A stretch of 64,000 nucleotides of DNA from Corythucha ciliata (lineage: Eukaryota; Arthropoda; Insecta; Hemiptera; Tingidae). The DNA lies in the NCBI GenBank assembly GCA_038030265.1, contig CM075942.1, positions 39,956,751 through 40,020,750 of the forward strand, in the 5' to 3' direction. Positions 10,982-21,063 of the stretch are shown in pieces; position 1 is the first letter of the stretch; every line of letters starts with the position of its first letter. Both the position numbers and the translations under genes were made by a program. The notes below the pieces were generated by a model, which had not been told where the DNA came from, made no database searches, and was given only the letters and a program-made list of their open reading frames with translations.

Positions 10982-13900
10982 TCAAAGCCACGAGGGCCGG
11001 TTCATGGGGTCGTGGTGCATCGCGGCCAGATGATATGCGGTGGGGGGTGGATGCGTAGGCGGTGGATACGGTGGAGCACCGTGCGGGTGAGCGTGGGGTG
11101 GCGGCAGGAGTACCATGTGAGGGTGATACTGGGCGTGAGGATGATGCGGAGGCGGTGCTATGAAATGATGAGCCGCCGGGGGCGGTGGATAGCCGGAGGG
11201 GCCGGTTGGAGGGGGTCGGCCGGGCGAGGGTCCTGAGGAAGTAAAGTAGGATGGGGTCGAACCACCGGGCGGTGCGGCCGAGTTGGAACAGTTAACGGTA
11301 GGAGAAGGCGCGTGGGCGTGAGACTCGACACGATTGTTGGGACCGCCGTGTGGCTGTAGAGGTGGTGGTTGCTGGTCGAGATAGCCTCCTGAACTATGCC
11401 ACTGTTGAAAGCTGGGCGGAGGAGGTTCTGATGGTTGGATGACAGGAGACGGTGGAGGTACCTCGTTTTTCTTTTTCCGTCCCCTTTTCGGTTTTGCTGG
11501 TGGTTGGGGTGGGGCTGAAGTCACTGGTTCAAGTTTTGAGGCGGGCTTATTAGCCTGCATCATCTCAGACAAAGGCCTGCTCATCAGATAGTTTGTGAGT
11601 ATTTACACCAATTGGAGGCGAGCAGCGCCGCCAGCGCTGTGTCAATGGCAAGAAGATGAATTAATACAGTCCAGATCAAATGTAAACAAACCTCATGATT
11701 ACAAGGGAGCTTGATTCAGTTTTGTTATTTTAGTGCGTTTTTGCTTATTTATTTTTACTTTTTTTTCGCGAAAATGCTGAGAATTGACGAAATTTGTGAA
11801 GTGTGCGATTGCACCCATAAATCTAGAAATTTCATGGAGGCCGAAGAACTTATAGCTGCTGGTCTCGTTGTCCTCACAGGGAAATTGTCTTCAGATGGTG
11901 AAGGCGTTCATCTCGCGTGCATCGTTAGGAACTCTTCGTCGCCTGACAAGACTGACCAGATTGAAGGAGTTCTAGCGAGCCAGGCCAATTGTTTGAGTGT
12001 TACTAAAGTCAAGTATAGTAATTGTAAGGCAGGAGTCATGTAGCTCAGGCTCTTCCAAACACAGCAAAAAAAAATCAAGAACTACAACATACCGGTTGAC
12101 GGACATCAAGGAGGCAACAACGTGCTTGCAAGAGCCTGAGCTACCTGCCTAACAATTACTACACTTGACTTTAGTAAATCTCAAGCAACTGACCTGGCTC
12201 GCTAGAACTCCTTCAACCTGGTAAGTCTTGTCAGGCAACGAAGAGCTCCTAACGATGCACGCGGGATGAAGGCCTTCACCATCTGAAGGCAATTTCCCTG
12301 TGAGGACAACGAGACCGGCCGCTATAAGTTCTTCGGCCTCCTTGAAATTTCTAGATTTATGCGTGCAAACGCACACTTCACAAATTTCGTCAATTCTCAG
12401 CATTTTCGCGAAAAAAAGTAAAAAAAAATAAGCAAAAACGCACTAAAATAACAAAACTGACCTCAAGCTCCCTTGTAATCAAGAGGTTTGCTTACATTTG
12501 ATCTGGACTGTATTAATTCATCTTCTTGCCATTGACACAGCGCTGGCGGCGCTGCTCGCCTCCAATGAACCAGACCCCCAGTGTTGGGGGTTACAAGTTT
12601 AAGGTGGAGGGGAGGGACTTACCTCGGATAGGTTGAAGAGGGTGGGGGGATGATGTTGCCGTAAGAACCAGGAGGAGGATGGTTGTAAACGGGAGGTGGC
12701 CCTTTGCCCGCCATCAATTCGTGGAAACTATACCTCGCCATTTGCTGAGATAAGTCAGCCATTTGATGAGAGTAGTTAAGTCTTTGGTGAAGCTCCGTGT
12801 TAGCGTACAACTTAGAAAACTCTTCGTTTGGACCTAAGAGGACAAAAGTGTTAATTGCTTGAATGCTACTTGAGAACTTCCCATCGGGCTTCAACCTTCC
12901 CGATGAGACCAATAAGTAAACGTTAAATATTAAATGCACTAAAATGAAAAAAAAAATACAAATTAAAATCTTACTAGGATAGTTGATAGGGTGGTGAAAT
13001 GGAGGTTTTCCTGGCAGCATGTCATTTAAACGATAGGCAGCTGCGGCCGCCAAAGCTGCAGCATTTGAAGCGTCCTCTGGATGGTGCATGGGTGGCCCAC
13101 CGGTGTGGTGTTCTTGATGAGGAGCCTCGGTCTGCGAATAGTTAAGGGGGGATCGCGGCGTGGGTGGACTTCTAGCCGTTGCAAAATTCAACGGAACGTG
13201 CGAGGGTGACGCCCCTGAGACGACAGGCACTGGTGAAGAAGGTGCCGACGGCGGTTGACTACTTGGTTGCGGCGTACCCGGCGGACCGCCTCCTCCTGGG
13301 TAATATTGTTCCATGAGGTGACGATGATCCATAAGTAGTGGATGGTGATGTGCAATGGGCATGCGACCGGGCGTGGGCGTGAAAGTTCGTTCGTGCTCCA
13401 TGGCCTCACGCGTTGGCGTGAATGAGCCACCTTTGTTGTCAACGTCAGTGAAACCACCGCCGGGGTTATTGTTCATGTTGTTACTGGCAGCGGCGGCCAC
13501 TGCAGCTGTATTATAGCGTTTTTTCACGGGATACACGGGAGGGGGCTTCTCACGGTAGGCTGAGGCAGCGGCCGCTTGCTCATAGTATGAAAGATGTGAG
13601 GGATAAGAAGGTACTCCACCGCCGTGGGCGTACAGCGATGGGTGAACGGGACTCCGTGGACTAGTCGGAGTAGGGTAACCTGAAGAGCCACTTTGTGCTC
13701 TAGGTGGAGGACTATGGTACTCATCTAAAGGTGTGGGCGTTCGAGACGCGGGTCGCGGACTCATAGGCGGACCACCGTATTCTCTTCTGAAACAAAAAAT
13801 ACGATAAAAATATTAAACAGCTTGAGCCAAAGTGCTACAAAAAATCAGGATTTTGATTTCTAAAATTAGCTGCTTTTCTTGGCTTAAATAATCGTTAGAA

Positions 13901-16900
13901 AGGTAAATGGGAAGTTGGTTATTTAAATTTGAACAATACAGCCGCGTAGTTTTTGTACAGAATGCATTTCGGGCCCAATCCCGGTGCCCCTCATCAGCAA
14001 TCTATATTTTAAGAAAATCACAATAAAAAGACATTACCGACTACAAATAAAGAAAAAACACAGAAATAAAACAAACCAATCGGACACGATACGCACCTTA
14101 TCGCCACTACAGCAAAACTAGCCCCTCAGAACTCCTATCAAAAGAACAAGGCGTAAAACCAACCGTCTACCCTTCGGCTCCCTATATGTATAATATAAAT
14201 AAATAAACATCCCCCTTACTCCATCGATTAAACGCGAAAAAAATGACTAGAACGAACTTAACAATAAGCAATCCAACACAAATAACAACAAATACCTATA
14301 TAATAACTCACAGCCATAAAATAAAATCACTACTTTATCACATTCCGTTTATACCAGTCCACTAGATTTTTGTACTGACTGCACACTTTCACAGAATCCT
14401 GCTGTAAGTTTACATTGTCGTCAAAAACATTAATGTAAGTCAATTCTAACCACTCAAGCTTCTTGTTACTTCTCTCACTAGCCACAATCTGCACATCTGA
14501 AAAATTCACAGTGCCAAGTATCAATAGCGTGCTGTGCAATCCCCGTTACACCCTGGTTATTTTCAACATTATTTTTATGTTGCATAATACGGGTTTTCAA
14601 AAGCTGGATAGTCTTTCCAATATATACCTTATTACACGAGCACACCAACTTATAAACCACATTCTTCTGTAGCATTTTGTCAATTTTGTCCCTAACAACC
14701 GGTAACAATTTACTAATTTTATTAGGTAAGTACCTGAAAAAACGAAGATTACTGAAAATCTCCTTCTTTTTGACCAGCCTTACCAAGTTTTCAGTCAAAC
14801 CCTCCACATGTAAAAATCCTACAAACTTATCATGACTAGCAATATCACAGTTGTTCCCTGGTATTTCAGACTGGTTATAAAACTTATACACTAATTTTTT
14901 CTCACAGCCATTTCAATTATTCTGGGGGGATAATTATTGATAATAAACATTTCGCGCATTATTTCTAAATTAGCTTTATGAAATATTCGATCACATAACG
15001 TCAAGGTGCGCCAAATATAATTAGTTAGCACGCTAAATTTTTGCTGAAAAGGATGGGAAGACTGATAATTCAACAATCTGCAGGAAGTGATAGGCTTTTT
15101 ATACATATTAATACTAAATCCCCCATTGCTCTCTCTACATACAAGCATATCCAAAAATGGTAAGCCTTCTCTCGTTTCACATTCCATCTCGAATTTTATG
15201 TTTTCGTGGGCGCTATTGAATTCTTCCAACACTGCAGCGACATCGTCCTTATGCACACACAGTAGCGTGTCATCTACATATATCTTCTTTATGAATTGAA
15301 CCCTCAACTTTGTTTTACTTAAAATTTTATATATAATCTCGTTAACTACGATGTCAGCTACCACCGGGGTTACACATCCACCCATTGGCAACCCTGAAAG
15401 TTGTTCATAAATCTCACTGTCAAACGTGAAAAACGAATTCAACAAGCACAAATTGAGAGTTTTGAAGAATAACTCCTGCATGAAGGCATTCTGTACAAAA
15501 ACTACGCGGCTGTATTGTTCAAATTTAAATAACCAACTTCCCATTTAATATTCAGAACAGCCAAATCAACAAAACAAAGATCAACGGTTAGAAAGGTATT
15601 TTTCTCACCTTGACATATGATCATGCTCTGGATAATGGTACCCATAAGGCGGTTGAGGATTACCCGCTCCAACGGGCGAATGACCATACGGTGACGCCGC
15701 AGGTGAAACGCACGCTCCTGTATCCTGATAGAAACCAACTTTGATCGCTCCGTTGATTGGCGAAGCCCCTCCAGTGGGCGGATAGTGATGTTGAGGATGA
15801 TGAAGAGGAGTGGTCTGCGGGTTGCTTTGAGGCGAAAGGTAGGGCTCCGAACGAGGCGACTGAACGTCCCCAGGTTCCTGAGAAAATGACGATCTTTCCG
15901 AAACGCTACTACCCGTACTGGTCTTACGCTGACGTCGAGCAGGCATACCAGGACTATTCGGCCCCAGATCGTCTTCTTTCGCATTTTCAACCGAAGCCAA
16001 CACCGGTGCAGGTTTCTCTTTAACCACTTCAGGTTCCGGTTTCTTTTTGGCGGTATTTTGAGCCTTGGGCGCTCCGAACGCTTTAAACCAAGCGCTCAAA
16101 TTGGGCGTTGGTTTCTCCTTCTTCACCTCTTCTTTTTTCACTTCTTCTTTAACCTCCCCGGACTCACTAGCAGCTGCGTCAATGTCCTCCACGTTTCCAT
16201 TTTTCTTTTTCTCCTCACTCACTTCTCCCGAAGCACTTTCCTCCTCTATAACCAGTTTATCTCCCGTCGCATCGTCATCCGACGATTTAATCGGTTGAGC
16301 CGACGAAGCAGAATCGCCCCCACCCAGGCCGAGCATGTCAGTCTCCAAGACTTTACCTAGGGAGATGGCTCCCAGAACCAGGGGTTTAGTTTCAGAGTTA
16401 GCCGCTGAGTCATCACCGGCACCAGTCGTAGGCCCATTCGATGGATTTGTCCCAGCTGCGGCTGAATTCCTGTCTTTAGACAACAGATTTCCCTTGCTTT
16501 TCCCAGGTTGCAGCCTGTCGATAGTCCTTTGTATCTCCCGTTTCCTCTTGAGACCAATCTGCTCCTTGTATATCCGCCTTCGATGTAAATCCTGAAATTC
16601 AATTTCAATCACTCGTTGTGTCACGCCTTCGAGCTACAATAACTTACGTTCGAGAAACGATCCCTCGGCCGGTTATTTTGAACTTGTTGAATCCGTTTTT
16701 TGTACTCGCCTTCGATGGTCGCCATTTCTTCGACAACATAAGTAGGCACGTGAAGGGGCGAGTTCGAATTGGAAGAGAAATCGGAAAATCTGGGAGTTTC
16801 ATCCAACCACCGATTAATGTCCTGTCGGAAAATAAGGTAGTGTTTTCAACTTGATGACATCGATTATGCAATAATTTTATGTTGCGGGCTCGCATATACG

Positions 16901-19900
16901 GGGATGGGTTGGATATAAAGATAAAATAACTGATGACAATGAACAATCGAAGAGCGAACCGTATTTTTGCACCAATCCTGGATTTCAAGGTCTCATTTAA
17001 ATCTTCAGGAAATTCCGCTCAACCGTACGATCTTTTTTTTTCATATTCCACCCCTGAAATCCAGGATTGGTGCAGAAATACGGCGATAGTTTACGTAACG
17101 CCGAGTAGGCGAGATAAGATTGGAAAGGGGTCGAGGAACACATGTACAACTTCCCCTTAACGTGCCAAAAAGATGAATGAGCCTAAACCCCCAAAACTGT
17201 TGAACGGCACACTCAAGGATTTTCGTAAGTTTTAAATCCTCGGTGTAAATCAAGATGAAGGATTTCCTCTAAATCCTTCCTAGTTTCAATGATTACCTTC
17301 AGCGTTTGCTCAGTGGCCAACTCGAGCTGCTCGATGGCTTCCATGTTTTTAATGACTCCAGCTTTTTTGACGGGTTTCTTAGGTCCCATCACTTGTGCGT
17401 GAGCGGGCGGGCGGCCTCGGCCGTGAGGTTTATGGTTAATGAACGAAGACATGGAGCCTGAAGTTGACGACGATGACGAAGCCGAGGAGAGAAGGTCGTC
17501 ACTATCGGTCGTATCCTCCTCTTTATAGTTGACTCGCCGACGCTGGCGCTCCCGGTCGAAACTTTCAGGTGACGGGCTCTTACGCGGGGGTGGGGGATTC
17601 TGTTGTTGTTGTTGCTGCTGCTGCTGCTGAAGCAGCTTTAGTTGGTTTTTCCCAGAATTTGCTGGGCGCCCTCGTTTAGGCTTGTTCGGCACAGGAGCGG
17701 GTTGATCTCCCGGTGCAGCCGTTGGTTCTTCGACAGGGCGAGAAGAGGGTGGAGGGGGTTGAAGTGATTTAGGCTTCGGACCGGGTTTTCTCGAGTTAGA
17801 CCGAGAGCTCGATGTAGATATTCCACGTCCTCCCGAACGCCGACCAGCGCCTCCTCCCATCACCACCGAGCCTTTTCTCTTTCGCCTTCGTCGTTTTCGA
17901 CGATGTCGCGCTCGACTCGCATGTGCGACGGGAGATCGAGGCGGCCGTCCTCTCATACCAGTTCCGGTCCCTCGACGCGGCGCTTCCTTTGGCCGTCGAG
18001 GATCGTACGTATTATCCGAGTCGTGATCGTCGTCGATTTCATCCTCGGACATGATGACACTTCCTTCTGAAAGACTAGTAAGGCTTCGCGTTCGGGATCT
18101 ATCGCTGAGACTGGAATAAAAATAACTTCAGTTTTCCTCCGCACACGAAGGCAATAATTGAAATTACCTGTTAGGGCCATTGACAGGGGTAAAAGACGAC
18201 TGAAGAGAATCAACATCGTCATCGTCGTCAAACCCATCACTGAGAGGCCTATGGAGCAATGGAGGAGCATCTGAGTCTGAGCTAGCCTCGTCTGCCTCAA
18301 GAAAACGTTCAGCACAAGCGTCAAACAAAGCTCTTAGTCTCAAAACCATTTCGGTGTACTCTTGAGAAAAAAAAAATCCAAAAAATCAAATACTAATTGT
18401 TGGTTTCAATCAACCCTAAGCCTTCATTTTCTATCCTACCGTTTCCTGAGCCATTATACTGTCGGCAGTTATCAACGATCAACTGGAAGTCCGCTCGAAA
18501 CTGCTGCAATGATCCATACTCTCCATTATCCAATTTGTCCTCCATTTTCTGTAAGTCCATCGGCCGCGCTATAACTGCGTAGTAGCGAGGTGCATAAGTC
18601 TCATCAACCGGATCGAGAAAGGGCCAAGCGTCTTTGTGAGCTTTGACTCGATCAAGAATTTTGTACAGGCCGGTCATCAGATCTTCTCTGGTCCTGCGCC
18701 ATCTAAAATTGACAAGTTTGCGAAGGTTAATCGGTATTTCTAACTTTTTAGGTACAATTAAACTCACAGTGGCGTCGACTGATATTTGTCTTGGCCGCCA
18801 GGCGCGTAGTTATTGCTCTTCATCGAAGCCCCTCCAGGCATTGATGAAACCGAGTTGTTCCTTCTTCGACCGCCCGACGGTATAAGACTCCGCTCGGAAT
18901 CGGACGAAGAGCTACGAAGGGAGGACGGCGACCTTGACGCCGAGTTGTTTCGTTTAGCCGAGGATCTTCCACGGCCACGTTTCCGTCGCCCAGCGGTGGA
19001 AGCGTCTTTCTTCTGTTTCGGACTCGTCGGCGAAGGCACGGCCTTATCTTTCTCCTTGTCCGATGACACCTGAGCCACGTCCTTTTGCGACTTTAATTTC
19101 TCCAATCTCTGAGACTGCCTTCGGGGCTGATTTTCCATCATTCGCTTTCTCTGGAGTCGCTCTTTTTCTTCAAACAGCCTCGGTATTTCAGGGAGAAAAT
19201 CTTCGGACAGAACTGGAAAACAACGCTGATTATGGTCACTTTGGAAAATTGGACGAATAAAAAAAGGAATGTACCTTGAAATAGAGCACGTTCTTCCTTA
19301 CAAGACGACCCAACCATTGAATCAGCCAAATTTTGCCAATCGTCTTCTGTGTAGCACATGACTTGCCACGTGCCCAATCCTAGCGTCCCCCAATCCTCAT
19401 CGCTGATGTCACTGTCATTACCGCCTTCTTCATCACTTTTGTTTCTCTCCTTATCATCGTCATCCTCTTCTTCATCATTAGAACTACCCCTCTCTTTCTT
19501 TTTCTTCTTGGATTTTCCTTTGTCATTACTTTCTTTTTTCTTTCGCTTTTTCTTCGGGTAGTCTTCTCTATAGAGCCGCGTACCGTAAAAGTACCAGTAC
19601 GCAGATTTGTTATCATCATATCCTAAAGGATGAACTCGCAAGCTGTCCGAATCTAAATTCTTTTAAAAAACACGACATACGTTAAAAGTTGAATTATAAC
19701 TGCATCACGAAGGCATACTTTCAGGACGTCTATGACGTCATCGGCGTCGAGCCTAAAATCACATAATGCATGAAGAATTTCTACTTTAGTTCTCAAGGGT
19801 AGAAATTGGAAGTCGATATCCGTATTGAACGGGTTGTCTCTGCCCTGTTCCTGTAAAAAACAGTAGGAGAGGAGTGTCAACCCGAATTTATCCCGGTGTA

Positions 19901-20231
19901 GTAATGCGTAAAAATTACCTTGCATTTCGAGCGAAACAACCGCCTGAGAAACATCTGGTAATTAAAAGTAGAAATACCATTGTGACCGAGACAGCCGGCC
20001 AGGAGGCGAACAATAAGCTCCTGTAGAAGAGAGCTTCCATTGAGCTCTGTGCCGTCTGTAAGCAGGGCCTCTTCCAGTTCCTGGCGATAAAAATAAGATT
20101 ACAAGGGAGATAAAGTAAAAGTATAGGGATAAATTAACTTACTTCGATATCGAAATCGAGTAAATTGAAAGCAACTCGGAACAGCGAGCAGAAATGGGCG
20201 ATGCTCGGTACTTCCCACCATGATTGGAGAT
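10982..20231 (-). CDS. CECR2: CECR2/dikar-type bromodomain protein (5' end missing)
   Basis: Thirteen minus-strand exons join in phase: 20231-20143, 20080-19919, 19850-19719, 19659-19275, 19212-18768, 18702-18440, 18360-18168, 18110-17297, 16821-16648, 16591-15609, 13786-12975, 12833-12623, 11576-10982. They give about 1,752 residues. All introns are GT-AG. The first exon shown starts inside a codon, so the start exon lies upstream and was not found. Domains in order: [18 protein letters not shown] at the N-terminus (CECR2 signature); a WHIM-like segment with [19 protein letters not shown] and [13 protein letters not shown] (residues about 85-160); a bromodomain at about 405-495 with the WPF shelf and acetyl-lysine Asn in NCRQYNG; several AT-hooks (KRGRP, RGRPP); a polyQ run; then a long disordered Pro/His-rich tail ending NRPSWL. 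Family knowledge: CECR2 is the regulatory subunit of ISWI chromatin-remodelling complexes (CERF) in the nucleus and binds acetylated histones. Identity is secure; exact tail exon borders are less so. Confidence 0.93.
11611..12566. repeat. Large palindrome filling a CECR2 intron
   Basis: Arm 1 is 11611-12054 and arm 2 is 12129-12566, nearly identical in opposite orientation, with a loop of about 74 bp. The host intron is 11577-12622, so only about 34 and 56 bp of it lie outside the palindrome. Each arm holds an open frame beginning [11 protein letters not shown] (from 11774 on plus; from 12403 on minus) with cysteines and an end SNCKAG on plus. Transcription of CECR2 in either splice form would place both arms in one pre-mRNA able to form a roughly 440-bp duplex. 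Confidence 0.93.
11774..12043 (+). pseudogene. Gene fragment, possibly N-terminal part of a SWIM zinc-finger protein
   Basis: The frame reads [20 protein letters not shown], then [15 protein letters not shown], and ends [11 protein letters not shown] before a stop. Proteins with this layout in arthropod genomes often continue into a SWIM zinc finger (CxC then CxH) and a YqaJ-like nuclease. The expected KCKH half is absent here. Its inverted partner is 12149-12403 on the minus strand, about 85% similar by eye. Assignment rests on remembered family pattern and is uncertain. It is a fragment, not a working gene. Confidence 0.4.
12834..12974 (-). other. In-frame short intron in CECR2 tail
   Basis: This 141-bp intron between two tail exons has a GTAAGA donor and a CTCTTAG acceptor. 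It is a multiple of three and contains no stop in the reading frame. Retention would add 47 residues, including a hydrophobic stretch ([19 protein letters not shown]). Removal gives the more family-like disordered tail, so I treat it as a normal intron with possible retention. Confidence 0.6.
13947..14004 (-). ncRNA. Hammerhead ribozyme-like motif
   Basis: On the minus strand the order is TAG-A-TTG, CTGATGA, a stem GGGC/GCCC, GAAA, a very short third stem, GTA, then CAA-AAA-CTA. The core CUGAUGA...GAAA...GUA is the type I hammerhead. The flanking UUG/CAA and UAG/CUA can pair as stem I around an internal loop. Hammerheads are an established feature of Penelope-like element termini. Stem III is weak (mostly wobble pairs), so activity is uncertain. 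Confidence 0.7.
14330..14891 (-). pseudogene. GIY-YIG endonuclease part of the Penelope-like element
   Basis: [17 protein letters not shown] followed by [10 protein letters not shown] is the GIY-YIG core with the Arg and His of the family. GIQ-type sequence GIAQHAIDT follows. A second frameshift near 14520 moves the end ([11 protein letters not shown] to RNVIK) into another frame. In Penelope-like elements this domain follows the reverse transcriptase and makes the target nick. The copy is broken and presumably inactive. Confidence 0.85.
14891..15485 (-). pseudogene. Penelope-type reverse transcriptase fragment
   Basis: The frame carries [19 protein letters not shown], the active-site box [13 protein letters not shown], and downstream FLDMLV and [19 protein letters not shown]. 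These are typical of Penelope-like and related telomerase-like reverse transcriptases. Residues upstream of [13 protein letters not shown] are missing: the frame runs directly into the inverted terminal repeat, so the first 20 or so codons of the open frame are not true coding sequence. The frame stops after MAVRKN, apparently because one A is missing from an A-run. The next frame continues in register with [12 protein letters not shown]. Confidence 0.88.
16958..17086. repeat. Small foldback in CECR2 intron
   Basis: CCGTATTTTTGCACCAATCC at 16958 on and its near-complement ending in GCAGAAATACGG at about 17086 form arms of about 30 bp, with an inner spacer of about 70 bp. It lies in the intron between exons ending 17297 and starting 16821. 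Probably a MITE. Confidence 0.75.
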
Positions 20232-21063
20232 CTGTAACCAAAATTAAAATATTTTGTAATTAATATTAAAATAGTTGAAAATTATTTTGAACAATAAAAA
20301 AATGACGTCAATTCACGTTATAGGTACATATTTGAAAAATTCCAAATGGTCGAAATTCGTGTATCAAAGCCGAAACGTATTGGCCGGCCTAACATCCGGA
20401 ACATCACCCGATAAATAATTCTTCGACTTTAAGCTTCAGCAAGGCGGGGCTTCACACAGCTTTCGGGCAGTTCAATGCCACTGATTTTGGGCGTGAAAAA
20501 CAAAATCAATGCACCAACCTCGGCCCATTCCGATCTAGTATTGGTGCCGTAAATGAATTGAGTTTCTTTACGCACGACTTTTCACTTTTGAATTACCGAA
20601 AACCGCATTTTCCCGTCTTGAAGATTGCCCTCTATTCATACAAGTAGCCGGACGCGTAATGCAGTCAGCTGCGTCTGCGTGCACATTGTGCACATTAATA
20701 AATTAGTGTCTATGATCCTTCTATGTACTTCATAGTTTAGCTTGCCTGAAGATAATGCGCATCTGAAAAATACTAGCCAGAATCGACTGACAGTATGTGC
20801 TAGGCAACTTGACCAAATTGAGAGCACGACCAGCTTCAATTAAATGTCTGGCCGAGGCAGAACATTTCATTTATTTCATTTCATGTAGGAACCGTAAGAG
20901 TAAGATCAGAATCCGAAACTTTTCTGATGAGAGAGCATTTCTAAACTGGAAATGCTCGAAAGAAACAAGAAAATAAAATCAGCAAACAAAAAACTCTTTA
21001 TAAACAAAATACGCAATAGCAAGAAAATGAATAGATTCTTCCAAGCTCTAACAAGAGAGGAGA
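20232..21063. other. Upstream flank or first intron of CECR2-like gene
   Basis: The acceptor TTACAG before the first recognised CECR2 exon sits at 20232-20237, so this is intron. I found no start exon here. No gene or clear repeat is seen. Confidence 0.4.

Larger units (their letters stand above)
13894..15598 (-). mobile_element. Truncated Penelope-like retroelement in CECR2 intron
   Basis: A 12-bp direct repeat, GTTAGAAAGGTA, sits at 13894-13905 and 15587-15598 and looks like the target duplication. Between them, on the minus strand, are reverse-transcriptase and GIY-YIG fragments. A 61-bp inverted repeat (13905-13965 and 15486-15546) brackets the element, and the 5' side has about 40 extra bp (15547-15586). 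Inverted terminal pieces and an extension of about 35 bp at one end are known Penelope features. Removing the element leaves a CECR2 intron of about 130 bp. The 5' portion of the reverse transcriptase is missing and two frameshifts break the rest. Confidence 0.88.
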
